Source: JAVBLY01 sp031553035
GTDB lineage: Bacteria > Bacillota > Clostridia > Peptostreptococcales > Anaerovoracaceae
Direction: 5' to 3'
Assembly (NCBI GenBank): GCA_031553035.1
Contig: JAVBLY010000001.1
Span: forward strand, 358,225 to 422,224
Length of the DNA stretch: 64,000 nucleotides
Below, piece by piece: positions 51,117 through 60,772 of the stretch. The position numbers and the translations under genes were made by a program. How positions within the stretch are numbered: position 1 is the first letter of the stretch; each line of letters opens with the position of its first letter. The notes under the pieces are model-generated. The model made no database searches and was not told the origin of the DNA. It saw nothing but the letters and a program-made list of their open reading frames with translations.

Positions 51117-51171
51117 AAACCCTACCACTTTCTTGAAAATTACCCTCTTTTTTTTGAATTTATACCAGCAA

Positions 51172-51200
51172 ATTATAACATCTAAATATTACATAGTAAA
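51172..51200 (-). promoter_or_regulatory. Promoter of serA
   Basis: On the reverse strand TTTACT (51200-51195), a 17-base spacer and TATAAT (51177-51172) lie upstream of serA. Transcription would start near 51165, about 50 bases before the ATG. No T-box or serine riboswitch was recognised. Confidence 0.6.
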
Positions 51201-51343
51201 GTAATTTTAATGTCATATCCATTGCATAAGGTTTTAACTTGAACAGATTTTGGGTATAATTACAGGATAAAATGGAAGAAAATAACTTTTATAAGGGGTT
51301 TATATTACGCACTTAAGTCGGGCTAGATCTCGGGAGGTTTATT

Positions 51344-53425
51344 ATGAAAGGGAAAAGAGTAGTATCCATACTATTGATCATGGTTATGGCACTTTCCAGT
51401 TTGTCAGTAGTTTACGGTATGGAAGGGGAGATTCAGGGGGAACCTGTGGCAACGGAAGGTTCCATCGATGATGGTGCCACATCGGACAGCGGGATAACGG
51501 ACGGTTCTATAGAAGACGTGACATCAAAGGATGCAATTACACCTCAGCCTGCCCAGGAGCCTGAAAAAAGGGTGACGGCAGCTTTGATCCAAAACTATTT
51601 CGTTCAAAAGATGAGCACTGCAGGTACACTTACTAAAGTCGGAACAGGATATGAAACTCTGGCATTAGCCAATACAGCAATGAAAAATGCATATTCGACA
51701 GGCACTGATAAAGGCAACAGAGGTCTGGTCGTTACAGACAAAACCAATAAAGTCATAAATATGATAAGCGGCATTGCTTATTTCAATAGCAGCTCGGCTA
51801 CAAAGTCAATCGGCAATACATATATAACTCCTAAAGATGCCATGCACTTTTTCTCCGGTACAGGTACCAGTGCAACGGTCGGTATCAGCGGGGTCAAAGT
51901 CAGCGTAGCGGTATCAGGCCTGATCCTGGTGCCTGAGACCCTGGTGTATTCAAATACCACAAGTTTTTACTACAGAGATTATTATACAAAGAACAGCTCG
52001 GGAGATCTTGTTCACTACACATACAGAGTGTCAAACCCGACGACTACAACCCCATATAAATCAGGTGCGGGAAAGTCAGTTTCCAACGGCGGATATGTTG
52101 TTGACAGGGCACCTTCATGGATGAGTATCGGTGGCAGGTATTACAGCTTTGACGGAATAAATTTTTACTCCAATTCAGCAATGACAACAAAAGTCGGTTC
52201 ATCTTATTATGCATATTATAAATTCCTTCCGTACAGAAGCACCACAGGATATAACTATACCCAGCTCAATAAATGGATCGCATATAAAACTCCATCAGTA
52301 AGTCCGACTGCAAAGTCCAGTAAACTTCTGAATCAGGGCAGCAATCTCATCAACGGCCAGAATAAATATGGTATCAACGCAGTTACGGAGCTGGCATTTG
52401 CCTGTCTTGAAAGTGCATACGGAAAAAGCAGTTATGCTCTGAACCGAAATAATCTGTTCGGTATAAATGCGGTAGATTCGAACCCTGACAATGCTTATTC
52501 ATACTCTTCGGTAGCAAGCAATATCAATGAACATATGTATAAGTACCTGAGCAGAGGCTACGGGGATGCCAAGTCTGACAGCAGATATTATGGATTGACA
52601 CCCGGAAGCAAAGCCGTCGGTGTCAATGTTAAGTATGCATCCGATCCGTGGCACGGAGAAAAAATTTCAGGCATCGCATACTCTATCGACAAGTATCTTG
52701 GAAGTAAGGACTATAGAAAATATTCCGTAGGCGTAACAAATAAAAACTCAGTCAGCGTATACAAATATGCCGGCAGTACATATTTATACAATCTTTCGAC
52801 CAAAAGTGCAGGTAATGGACCGACAGGTGTTCCTGTAATAATACTGGGATCTTACGCCGATTATTATGTGATCCAAAGTGATCTTCCAATCAGCGGGAAT
52901 ACCGCAAGTTACAGCTATGCATATTCATTCAGCGGTTCAAAAGCGTATGTCAGAAAAAGCGATATCACTAAAGTGAACAGCGGTACTGTCACAAGCATAG
53001 TGCCCAGTCCCAAACCACCTGCGGCCAAAGCCCCGGCTCCAAAGGCAACATTCAAATTCGGAGTATACAACTCAAAAACAAAACTTTCAAACAAGTCAAA
53101 AAGAGGAAAGAGAACAACTCAAAAGAACAGAATTATGATTCAGACCAAAGTCAAGACTAACAGCAAAAGGACTTCGGTCAAAATGTACATATACAACAGC
53201 AAGAAAAAGCTTGTCGCGCAAAAAGTACAGTATATATACAAAACTAAGACAGTCAAGTTCTCATGGAACGGTAAATATACATATCATAATAAGCTTAGGA
53301 AGAAAGCGGGCAGATACGCTCCATACAGCAAAAAAGGGACCAAATATTATGTGAGATTCGTTGCCGACAGAAGTGGAGTCAAGGCTCATAAAGGCAAATA
53401 TCACGCATTCTATCTATACAAATAA
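51344..53425 (+). CDS. Secreted glucosaminidase (GH73-like) with a FlgD-like basic C-terminus
   Basis: The 693-residue protein should cut cell-wall glycan. Residues 1-26 are a signal peptide (VVSILLIMVMALSSLSVVYG). A polar stretch follows, then an unrecognised region (80-320), and a GH73/LytD-type domain near 345-460 with the catalytic Glu of LAFACLESAYGKSSYA (about E356) and NRNNLFGINAVD. A Pro/Ala linker (APAPKA) leads to a basic domain (560-693) with KFSWNGKYTYHN and GTKYYVRFVADRSG, reminiscent of FlgD-like Ig folds. CGGGAGG precedes the ATG. No wall-anchor motif, so it is secreted or charge-bound to the wall. Confidence 0.85.
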   Translation: MKGKRVVSILLIMVMALSSLSVVYGMEGEIQGEPVATEGSIDDGATSDSGITDGSIEDVTSKDAITPQPAQEPEKRVTAALIQNYFVQKMSTAGTLTKVGTGYETLALANTAMKNAYSTGTDKGNRGLVVTDKTNKVINMISGIAYFNSSSATKSIGNTYITPKDAMHFFSGTGTSATVGISGVKVSVAVSGLILVPETLVYSNTTSFYYRDYYTKNSSGDLVHYTYRVSNPTTTTPYKSGAGKSVSNGGYVVDRAPSWMSIGGRYYSFDGINFYSNSAMTTKVGSSYYAYYKFLPYRSTTGYNYTQLNKWIAYKTPSVSPTAKSSKLLNQGSNLINGQNKYGINAVTELAFACLESAYGKSSYALNRNNLFGINAVDSNPDNAYSYSSVASNINEHMYKYLSRGYGDAKSDSRYYGLTPGSKAVGVNVKYASDPWHGEKISGIAYSIDKYLGSKDYRKYSVGVTNKNSVSVYKYAGSTYLYNLSTKSAGNGPTGVPVIILGSYADYYVIQSDLPISGNTASYSYAYSFSGSKAYVRKSDITKVNSGTVTSIVPSPKPPAAKAPAPKATFKFGVYNSKTKLSNKSKRGKRTTQKNRIMIQTKVKTNSKRTSVKMYIYNSKKKLVAQKVQYIYKTKTVKFSWNGKYTYHNKLRKKAGRYAPYSKKGTKYYVRFVADRSGVKAHKGKYHAFYLYK

Positions 53426-53487
53426 CCAGCAGATGTGGTAAAGTATATAGCGTACAACAGTTGGGTAAGTCACAGAAAGGATATAAA

Positions 53488-54573
53488 ATGAGTCACAGAG
53501 TATATAATTTTTCTGCCGGGCCGTCTATGTTGCCTGAAGCAGTTCTTAAAAACGTTCAGTCAGATCTTATGAATTATAAAAGATGCGGAATGTCCGTAAT
53601 GGAGATGAGCCACAGAAGCAAGACTTTCAGCCTCATTATCGAGGATGCGGAAAAGGATCTCAGGAAACTCATGGATATACCTGAAGAATACAAGGTCATG
53701 TTTCTCCAGGGAGGGGCTACACTTCAGTTTTCCATGATACCAATAAACCTGATGAAAAACAGTAAGAAAGCTGATTATATCGTAACCGGGTCGTGGGCTG
53801 ATAAAGCGGCAAAGGAAGCTAAAAAGTTCGGGGATATCAAGATTACTGCATCTTCAAAAGAAGACAATTACACATATATTCCAAAGGTTACAAAAAAAGA
53901 TTTCAGAGCTGATGCGGATTATGTGCATATTACTCTGAACAATACCATATACGGAACAAAATTCCCGTATATTCCTGACACCGGAGATATTCCCCTGGTA
54001 TGTGATATGTCTTCGTGCATATTATCAGAAGAGATAGATGTAACAAAGTTTGATTTGATTTATGCCGGCGCTCAGAAGAACATAGGACCTGCAGGAGTGA
54101 CAGTAGTCATCATGAAGGAAGACCTCATCGGCAATGCGCCTGAGGGCACACCGGTGTATCTTGATTACAAAACCCATGCGGATAACGATTCACTTTATAA
54201 TACTCCGCCTGCTTTTGCAATTTATGTTGCGGGAGAGGTATTCAAATACCTTCTAAGTGAAGGCGGACTTAGGGCTATGGAAGCAATCAACATAAGAAAA
54301 GCAGGGAAACTCTATTCATATATTGACAGCAGCAAGCTTTATTCGGCTCCCGCAAATAAGGAAGACAGGTCTCTAATGAATGTTGTTTTCGTCACAGGAG
54401 ATGCGGATCTTGACAAGAGGTTCATTGAGGAAGCGAAGAAGAAGAACCTTTACGAGTTATCCGGACACCGCTCTATCGGTGGTATGCGTGCAAGCATATA
54501 TAATGCAATGCCGGAAAAAGGTGTAGATGAGCTAATCAGCTTTATGAAAGGCTTCGAGCAAGAGGTACTCTAA
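53488..54573 (+). CDS. serC: Phosphoserine aminotransferase
   Basis: The enzyme gives phosphoserine from phosphohydroxypyruvate and glutamate, the step after SerA. From the ATG at 53488 (after AAAGGATATAAA) it has 361 residues: YNFSAGPSMLPEAVLKNVQS, MEMSHRSKTFSLII, FLQGGATLQFSMIPINL, the PLP lysine in YAGAQKNIGPAG and the end GHRSIGGMRASIYNAMP. Its reading frame is open upstream, but only this ATG has a ribosome site. ApgM follows directly. Confidence 0.97.
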   Translation: MSHRVYNFSAGPSMLPEAVLKNVQSDLMNYKRCGMSVMEMSHRSKTFSLIIEDAEKDLRKLMDIPEEYKVMFLQGGATLQFSMIPINLMKNSKKADYIVTGSWADKAAKEAKKFGDIKITASSKEDNYTYIPKVTKKDFRADADYVHITLNNTIYGTKFPYIPDTGDIPLVCDMSSCILSEEIDVTKFDLIYAGAQKNIGPAGVTVVIMKEDLIGNAPEGTPVYLDYKTHADNDSLYNTPPAFAIYVAGEVFKYLLSEGGLRAMEAINIRKAGKLYSYIDSSKLYSAPANKEDRSLMNVVFVTGDADLDKRFIEEAKKKNLYELSGHRSIGGMRASIYNAMPEKGVDELISFMKGFEQEVL

Positions 54574-55782
54574 TTGAAGTATCTTGTGATCGTTCCCGAT
54601 GGCGCGGCAGACAGACCTGAAGACTGGCCTGAAGGCAAGACTCCACTTGAAATAGCTGAAATAATGAATATTGACGACCTTGCCAAACATGGTGAGGTCG
54701 GCATGGTCAGAACTATACCCGGCGGTATACCGCCGGGAAGTGATGCTGCCAATTTGGCAGTTATGGGATATGATCCGAAGACGGATCTAACAGGCAGATC
54801 TCCATTGGAGGCTGTCAGTATGGGCATTGACATGTCCGATACTGATGTTTCATTCAGAACAAATCTTGTTACCCTTAAAGGCGACGGAAATTATGAGGAT
54901 CTCACCATAATCGATCACAGCGCCGGCGATATCACAAATGAAGAAGCTGAAATTCTTATCAGAGATATAGATAAAGAACTTGGAACAGATATTTTAAAAT
55001 TTCATCCCGGAGTCAGTTACAGGCATGCCCTCATAATGAAGGACGGAAGAACAGACTTTGATCTGACTCCGCCTCATGATATCGTAACGAAAAGAATCGG
55101 AGAATTTCTTCCAAAAGGGACTGATCCAGATTTTATCACGGATCTGATGAAAAAAAGTCACGAGATATTAAGAGACCATCCCGTAAACAAAAAGAGAATC
55201 GACAGGGGTCTCAATCCCGCCAACTCCATATGGATATGGGGTCAGGGGAAAAAACCGAAACTGTCTTCTTTTCCGGATAAATACGGAATAAACGGGACCA
55301 TAGTATCAGCTGTGGATCTAATCAAGGGCATAGGAATGTGTGCAGGTCTTTCGGCTGTTGATGTTGATGGTGCCACAGGAACAATAGAAACTAATTACAG
55401 AGGGAAAGTGGATGCCGCTATTGATGCACTCATTCATGGCGGCGATTTTGTTTATATACATGTCGAAGCTCCCGATGAATGTTCTCATCAGGGCAGCGCC
55501 GGAGACAAGATCAAAGCTCTGGAGCTGATCGACACTGAAGTGGTATCGCCTTTGTATGAATATCTAAAAAATAGCGGCGAGAATTTCAGGATACTCATCG
55601 TGCCTGATCACAGGACGCCGGTGAGTATAAGGACCCATTCAGATGAGCCTGTGCCTTTTGTCATCTATGATAACCGTACAGAACTATATAATGAAAATAA
55701 TGCATTCACAGAAAAATCGGGGGAGACGGGAAAGTATTTTGAACAGGGAAGCGGACTGGCAGATTATTTTTTCAAAAAATAA
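54574..55782 (+). CDS. apgM: Cofactor-independent phosphoglycerate mutase, archaeal type
   Basis: The 402-residue protein belongs to the ApgM family (alkaline phosphatase superfamily), which swaps 2- and 3-phosphoglycerate without 2,3-BPG. It shows VIVPDGAADRP, GGIPPGSDAANLAVMGYDP (with the phosphate-accepting Ser), and the metal-site segments YIHVEAPDECSHQGSAGDK and VPDHRTPVSIRTHSDEPVPF. It starts with TTG at 54574, immediately after serC, with AGAGG upstream. It touches the 3-phosphoglycerate pool used by SerA. Confidence 0.92.
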   Translation: MKYLVIVPDGAADRPEDWPEGKTPLEIAEIMNIDDLAKHGEVGMVRTIPGGIPPGSDAANLAVMGYDPKTDLTGRSPLEAVSMGIDMSDTDVSFRTNLVTLKGDGNYEDLTIIDHSAGDITNEEAEILIRDIDKELGTDILKFHPGVSYRHALIMKDGRTDFDLTPPHDIVTKRIGEFLPKGTDPDFITDLMKKSHEILRDHPVNKKRIDRGLNPANSIWIWGQGKKPKLSSFPDKYGINGTIVSAVDLIKGIGMCAGLSAVDVDGATGTIETNYRGKVDAAIDALIHGGDFVYIHVEAPDECSHQGSAGDKIKALELIDTEVVSPLYEYLKNSGENFRILIVPDHRTPVSIRTHSDEPVPFVIYDNRTELYNENNAFTEKSGETGKYFEQGSGLADYFFKK

Positions 55783-55786
55783 AACA

Positions 55787-57157
55787 ATGAATAGAAACGG
55801 CTTAATGATCATGAGGACTATTGTCCTTTTACTTGTTTTTGTGTTGGCGGTTACATTTGTCAATATCTCATCTTATTCAGTATTTGCACAGAACATGTCA
55901 AAAAAAGAAAGTTTTCCGAATGCCCATAAGGCAAAAGGCGAAAAGCCTACCACTCTAGGAACATCGGCATGTATCATAGACGCCAAAACAGGTTATATGA
56001 TATTCGGAGTTGATGAACATGAAAAAGCATATCCGGCCAGCACGACCAAAATAATGACAGGTCTTCTGGCAATGGAAAACTTAAAGCCTGATGATATAGT
56101 AACTGTGGACGGTGAAGCGGAAGAACAGGGCGGTTCCCAGCTGTATCTTGCAAACGGACAGCGAATCACCGTAAAGGATCTGATGTACGGAATGATGCTG
56201 CCTTCAGCCAATGATGCGGCGCTGGCGCTGGGCAAGGCTATGGGCGGCACAACAGAAGAGTTTGCAGGTATGATGAACGAGAAGGCAAAGAGCATTGGCG
56301 CTGTAGATTCAAATTTTGTCAATCCCAACGGGTTGCCTGATAAAAATCATTATACAACAGCCTACGATTTGGCACTCATAGCAAAGGAAGCGATGAAATA
56401 CGACGATTTTCGTAAAATAGTAGCTACATATCAGTATACTATACCAAAGACAAATCTTTCCGGTTCCATGCTCATACACAATCGAAACCGCCTTCTTTAC
56501 AATATAAACAGAAAAGTAGAGGCATACGGTGAAACCAAGTCCATAAAATACCCTGGAGTCACCGGTATCAAAACGGGATACACTGACAAGTCAAAATTCT
56601 GCCTTGTTGGCAGTGCCGAAAGAAACGGCACCGAATTTATCGCAGTCACCATGAAAACCCAGGACATGAACGGCTATCAGGATGTTGTCTCCATGCTTGA
56701 TTACGGGTTCAATAATTATAAGACAGTCGAGGTGATGAAGGAAGGCGCAAGCATCGACGATCTTAAGGTCGATGGTGGTACCGAAAAATACGCAAAGGCT
56801 GTTGCCAAAGATGGACTTTATGCAACCCTTCCTATTGATGGCGACCAAGAGGATATAAAAATCGAAACAGAATACCAATCCTTAAATGCACCCTATGATG
56901 CAGGTATAGATGGTGGTATCATAAAGGTGTATTATGATGGTGAAAAAGTCGGAGAAACGAAAGTAAGCATAACCCAGGCAATGGAAGAAGGATCAGCCAT
57001 TGACGATTTGTTTACAGGCAGCGGATTATTAGGTCTGTTAGCTAAGATCTTTATCGTAATTGCCATACTGATCGTGCTTATATTAGTCATAAGATCTATT
57101 AACAGAAACCGTCAGAGAAAAGCCCGTAGAAGGAGAAGAAGGCGTGAATATAAATAA
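55787..57157 (+). CDS. D-alanyl-D-alanine carboxypeptidase (PBP5/DacF-like)
   Basis: A penicillin-binding protein that trims peptidoglycan side chains. The 456-residue product has a signal helix (MRTIVLLLVFVLAVTFVNIS), the nucleophile motif SxxK as PASTTKIMTG, SxN as PSANDAAL and KTG as GIKTGYTDKSKFC. A C-terminal beta domain (330-400) is followed by a membrane helix (LAKIFIVIAILIVLILVI) and a basic tail. The start is uncertain: the ATG at 55787 lacks a clear ribosome site. It overlaps the lipoprotein gene by 14 bases. Confidence 0.9.
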   Translation: MNRNGLMIMRTIVLLLVFVLAVTFVNISSYSVFAQNMSKKESFPNAHKAKGEKPTTLGTSACIIDAKTGYMIFGVDEHEKAYPASTTKIMTGLLAMENLKPDDIVTVDGEAEEQGGSQLYLANGQRITVKDLMYGMMLPSANDAALALGKAMGGTTEEFAGMMNEKAKSIGAVDSNFVNPNGLPDKNHYTTAYDLALIAKEAMKYDDFRKIVATYQYTIPKTNLSGSMLIHNRNRLLYNINRKVEAYGETKSIKYPGVTGIKTGYTDKSKFCLVGSAERNGTEFIAVTMKTQDMNGYQDVVSMLDYGFNNYKTVEVMKEGASIDDLKVDGGTEKYAKAVAKDGLYATLPIDGDQEDIKIETEYQSLNAPYDAGIDGGIIKVYYDGEKVGETKVSITQAMEEGSAIDDLFTGSGLLGLLAKIFIVIAILIVLILVIRSINRNRQRKARRRRRRREYK

Positions 57158-58517
57158 AAGGTTAATAGCATTTATTCTGATCCTCTGCCTGACAACAGGA
57201 TTATTCACAGCATGTGGCAGTGAACCTGCTGAAGAGGAGGAAATCGATTATGATTTCAGTGTATTTTTCGGAGGTATGGACGATGCTATCGAAATAGATG
57301 CCATGCTCACCGAGTATGAAAAGACAACGGGGATCAAAATCAACCCCATAATAATTTCAGAGAATGAAGATAATAACAGAGCACTTAAGTCGATATTAGG
57401 TGATGAAGATTCTCCTGCAGCATATGCCGCAAGCAGCGATGAAGGTCTTGAATGGCTGTCCGGAGGTGGTTTTATCGCTGATTTTGCGACCATAGATCCT
57501 GATGTTCAGGGCAATAATCTACCATACAAAATGGATGGATACGGGTTCGCTTATGATCGCACCATGTTCACTGAAATGTTTGGGAAAGATAGTGCTACTC
57601 AGCTTATCAGTGATCTCAGAAAGGCAGATTATCAAGAGTGGACCATCTTTGTGGACGCTCTCAATAACTATATTAATAATCGTTTATCCGAGAACTTCTC
57701 CATAGGCGGAAATGTATATAAGTTCCCCGGAGAAAAAGGTAAATTGACTAAGGATATGAATGGCGTATTTGCCTTACCGGGTGCAGACAGCAATGTATAT
57801 GGATATAACGTCATCAATCCTGTCATGCAGACAGTGGATCTTTCAGCTTGGGAAGGTGCAAAGAACGAACTTTCCGGCAGTGCTTTGCAAACACTCAATC
57901 CTGCCCTGACCACTTATACAGACGGACTGGATCTCATGACCTCATATCTGTGCGGCGACTACAGCAGTGGGATCCGGGGAACTGATTTTATCAATGGAGA
58001 GTATTACAGCAATGAACAGACAGAATCCATGTTCATGACCGGAAAATCTATGTTTGCAATAATAGACAGTCGCGAGTATACCAAGCTGGAAGAAATGAAT
58101 GCAAAGAAGGCACTGTCACTGGAATATCTTCCTATTAAGATGCCGTATGATGCAAGCCTTGGTGGGAAATCATCTGAAGGAGCGGTGCTTAACAGCTCGA
58201 TCCCTGCCGAAATAGCATATTCACTTTATGTCAACGGAAATCATCCGAAAGAAATTCAAAAAGAGGCATTGGATTTTATTTTATGGTTCACGGCTCAGGA
58301 AGACAAATGGGTCAATTCCCTCAGCGCTTCAATAAAAACATATGTGAAAAGCAACAGCATTCTGGATTACGATTATGCTCATGATGAACTGGCATCATGG
58401 GAAGAAGAAATATTCGGTGAAAAGGGAGTCAGGGTTTTTCTGAGAAAAGAGTTATGGAATCAGGAGTATAAAAACGAGATGAAGTTATATCTGACAAAAA
58501 CGTGGTGTGAAAGCTAG
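57144..58517 (+). CDS. Solute-binding-like lipoprotein
   Basis: A 457-residue protein with a lipoprotein signal (IAFILILCLTTGLFTACGS; lipobox LFTAC, Cys at about 24). Its layout, FSVFFGGMDDAIEIDAMLTE followed by a long alpha/beta body, resembles type-1 extracellular solute-binding proteins for sugars, but the match is moderate. No ABC permease genes are adjacent, so it may work with a distant transporter or have another role. It starts with GTG at 57144 within the end of the carboxypeptidase gene, after GAAGGAGAAGAAGG. The uvrC ATG follows its stop without a gap. Confidence 0.7.
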   Translation: MNINKRLIAFILILCLTTGLFTACGSEPAEEEEIDYDFSVFFGGMDDAIEIDAMLTEYEKTTGIKINPIIISENEDNNRALKSILGDEDSPAAYAASSDEGLEWLSGGGFIADFATIDPDVQGNNLPYKMDGYGFAYDRTMFTEMFGKDSATQLISDLRKADYQEWTIFVDALNNYINNRLSENFSIGGNVYKFPGEKGKLTKDMNGVFALPGADSNVYGYNVINPVMQTVDLSAWEGAKNELSGSALQTLNPALTTYTDGLDLMTSYLCGDYSSGIRGTDFINGEYYSNEQTESMFMTGKSMFAIIDSREYTKLEEMNAKKALSLEYLPIKMPYDASLGGKSSEGAVLNSSIPAEIAYSLYVNGNHPKEIQKEALDFILWFTAQEDKWVNSLSASIKTYVKSNSILDYDYAHDELASWEEEIFGEKGVRVFLRKELWNQEYKNEMKLYLTKTWCES

Positions 58518-60356
58518 ATGGACAAAATCAAAGAAAAATTGAGTACTCTCCCGGACAAACCGGGAGTTTATTTACATAAAGACAATAATGATGAAGTCAT
58601 CTATGTGGGAAAGGCATCTTCCTTAAAGAATCGAGTGCGTCAATATTTCCAGTCACCCAGGAGTATGGATCCCAAAATGAGAGCGTTGGTCAGCCACATT
58701 GCAGACTTTGAATATATTGTCACCGGCAATGAAGTGGAAGCCCTGATTCTTGAGAATAATCTCATCAAAAAATATATGCCTCGGTATAATGTTCTTCTTC
58801 GGGATGATAAAACATTTCCTTATATTAAGATAACCGTAAATGAAAAATATCCCAGGATCCTCAAAACCAGGATAGTAAAAAACGATGGGAGCAAATATTT
58901 CGGTCCATATGCAGATGTGAAATCGGTCAATATAATTATTGATCTTCTTAATGATGTCTTCAAACTCAAAAGATGTGCTTCTCCCAACTTCCCTGAAGGT
59001 TTCAGGCCATGTCTCAACGGGCATATAGATAAGTGCCGGAAGATCTGTCAGGGAAAAGTGGACAGAGATGAATATATGAGAGACATCGATGCTATCATTT
59101 CTTTTCTTAAAGGACAGGACAAAGACGTCGTCAATTACCTTAAGGATAAGATGAATGAAGCATCTGAAGATCTTGATTTTGAGGGAGCTGCAAGGTACAG
59201 AGATTATATTGCTTCAGCTGACTCGGTCATAAGAAAGCAGCGTGTTGAACTCCTTTCTTCGGGAGATTTAGATATCATTATAGCATCTGATGTGATCATT
59301 GAGCCAAAGGATTCAGATATAACAGTGTTTTTTGTGAGGAACGGACGGCTCAGCGGCCGTGAAATACATAAGGTGAGAAAGCCGGAAAACACATCGAACA
59401 GCGAAGTGATCGCTGCTTTTCTGAAACAGTATTATTCATCTCAATCCATGATCCCTAAAGAACTGATACTGGAAGAGCATATCTCTGACGAAGAGATGGT
59501 AATTAAACTTCTGTCTGATATGAAGGAACAAAAGGTAAGGATAACAGTGCCGGAAAGAGGGCAGAAAAGAGACCTTCTTAAGCTGGCGCAGAAGGATATC
59601 GCAGAATCGATTAGGGTCCAGAAAGCCAGAAAAGCCAAGGACGAAGCTTTGCAAAAAGAAATTGGAAGTGATTTCAGTAACCTGTTTGATCTGGATATCA
59701 AAGGGTCCCATTTCAGGATCGAGGCGTATGATATTTCTCATATGGGAGGCAGTGATTCTGTTGGTGCAATGGTCGTGTTTGACGGGCAGAAACCACAGAG
59801 AAAGAATTACAGAAGATTCAAGATCCGTTCTGAGGATGGCTCTGATGACTATGGAAATATGCAGGAAGTTGTTTACAGAAGGCTTAAGCGGGGGGTTGAG
59901 AAAGACGAAGGATTCCTTCCAATGCCGGATATTATGCTTATAGACGGCGGAGTGGGGCATGTTACTGCTGTAACTCAGATCGTGGATGGCCTAAATTTGA
60001 GCATTCCGGTAGCTGGAATGGTTAAGGATGACAAGCATCGCACCAGAGGGCTCCTAATAGAAGGACAGGAAATAGATTTAAAAGAGTATCAGAAGGCTGG
60101 AAAGCTCATTGGAAATATACAGGAAGAGGTTCACAGATTTGTCATTGAATATCACCGGGGACTGCGCAGTAAGAACTCATTAAAATCTGAGTTGGATGAT
60201 ATCCCCGGCATAGGGCCAAGGAGACGGATGAATCTTTTGAGTAAATTCGGCAGTATAGATAAAATTAAATCAGCTTCCCTTGAGGAACTGGCACAAGTTG
60301 AAGGAATGAATAAGCACGCCGCGGAGAAGATCAGGGAATTCTTCACAGATGTTTAA
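58518..60356 (+). CDS. uvrC: UvrABC system protein C
   Basis: UvrC makes the two incisions in nucleotide excision repair. The 612-residue product has the GIY-YIG domain (KPGVYLHKDNNDEVIYVGKA), the Cys-containing SPNFPEGFRPCLNGHIDKCR, a UVR motif near 200-235 (LKDKMNEASEDLDFEGAARY), the RNase H-like endonuclease domain (FRIEAYDISHMGGSDSVGAM and PDIMLIDGGVGHV) and paired helix-hairpin-helix motifs (DIPGIGPRRRMNLLSKFGS). It begins immediately after the lipoprotein stop with little ribosome site of its own. Confidence 0.97.
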   Translation: MDKIKEKLSTLPDKPGVYLHKDNNDEVIYVGKASSLKNRVRQYFQSPRSMDPKMRALVSHIADFEYIVTGNEVEALILENNLIKKYMPRYNVLLRDDKTFPYIKITVNEKYPRILKTRIVKNDGSKYFGPYADVKSVNIIIDLLNDVFKLKRCASPNFPEGFRPCLNGHIDKCRKICQGKVDRDEYMRDIDAIISFLKGQDKDVVNYLKDKMNEASEDLDFEGAARYRDYIASADSVIRKQRVELLSSGDLDIIIASDVIIEPKDSDITVFFVRNGRLSGREIHKVRKPENTSNSEVIAAFLKQYYSSQSMIPKELILEEHISDEEMVIKLLSDMKEQKVRITVPERGQKRDLLKLAQKDIAESIRVQKARKAKDEALQKEIGSDFSNLFDLDIKGSHFRIEAYDISHMGGSDSVGAMVVFDGQKPQRKNYRRFKIRSEDGSDDYGNMQEVVYRRLKRGVEKDEGFLPMPDIMLIDGGVGHVTAVTQIVDGLNLSIPVAGMVKDDKHRTRGLLIEGQEIDLKEYQKAGKLIGNIQEEVHRFVIEYHRGLRSKNSLKSELDDIPGIGPRRRMNLLSKFGSIDKIKSASLEELAQVEGMNKHAAEKIREFFTDV

Positions 60357-60421
60357 ATTACAGGCTCACTGTGTTATAATGTAGTGCGGCTTACCGCATG
60401 AATATTTTAAGGAGATGAAAA

Positions 60422-60697
60422 ATGGCAGATAAAAAAAGAGAAGAAGACGAACAAATAATAATGACACTGAATTTTGACGATGGTGAGAAAGTCGAATGTG
60501 AAGTCTTGGGGACTTTTGATGTCGGCGAAAAAGAATATATCGCACTTATTCCCGATGACGGAACAGATGATGCTTATATATTCGGCTATGACGAAGAAGA
60601 ATTCGAAAAAGGCGGACTCATCGAAATAGAGGACGATGAAGAGTTCAATGCCGCCGTAAAGGCATTTGATGAAATTATGAAAGAAGACGAGGAATAA
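60422..60697 (+). CDS. DUF1292 family small protein
   Basis: A 91-residue, strongly acidic protein. MTLNFDDGEKVECEVLGTFD, KEYIALIPDDG and YIFGYDEEEF are typical of the DUF1292 family, which occurs widely in Firmicutes, often near RuvX/YqgF or uvrC-type genes; its function is not known. TAAGGAG (60408-60414) precedes the ATG. A TATAAT at 60374-60379 may be its -10 box. A terminator follows. Confidence 0.88.
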   Translation: MADKKREEDEQIIMTLNFDDGEKVECEVLGTFDVGEKEYIALIPDDGTDDAYIFGYDEEEFEKGGLIEIEDDEEFNAAVKAFDEIMKEDEE

Positions 60698-60718
60698 TAT
60701 TCTTTGTCCTGTTTATAG

Positions 60719-60746
60719 AACCTTTGCGATTTTGCAAAGGTTTTAT
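60719..60746 (+). terminator. Intrinsic terminator after DUF1292
   Basis: AACCTTTGC (60719-60727) and GCAAAGGTT (60734-60742) form a 9-bp stem with a 6-base loop, followed by TTATT. Confidence 0.8.
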
Positions 60747-60772
60747 TGTGTCAGCAGTTTGAGGTGAAAACA

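Noticed and set aside
51129..51343. T-box or amino-acid riboswitch between serA and the glucosaminidase gene
   Set aside because: No T-box sequence or fitting hairpin; the spacer is short and AT-rich.
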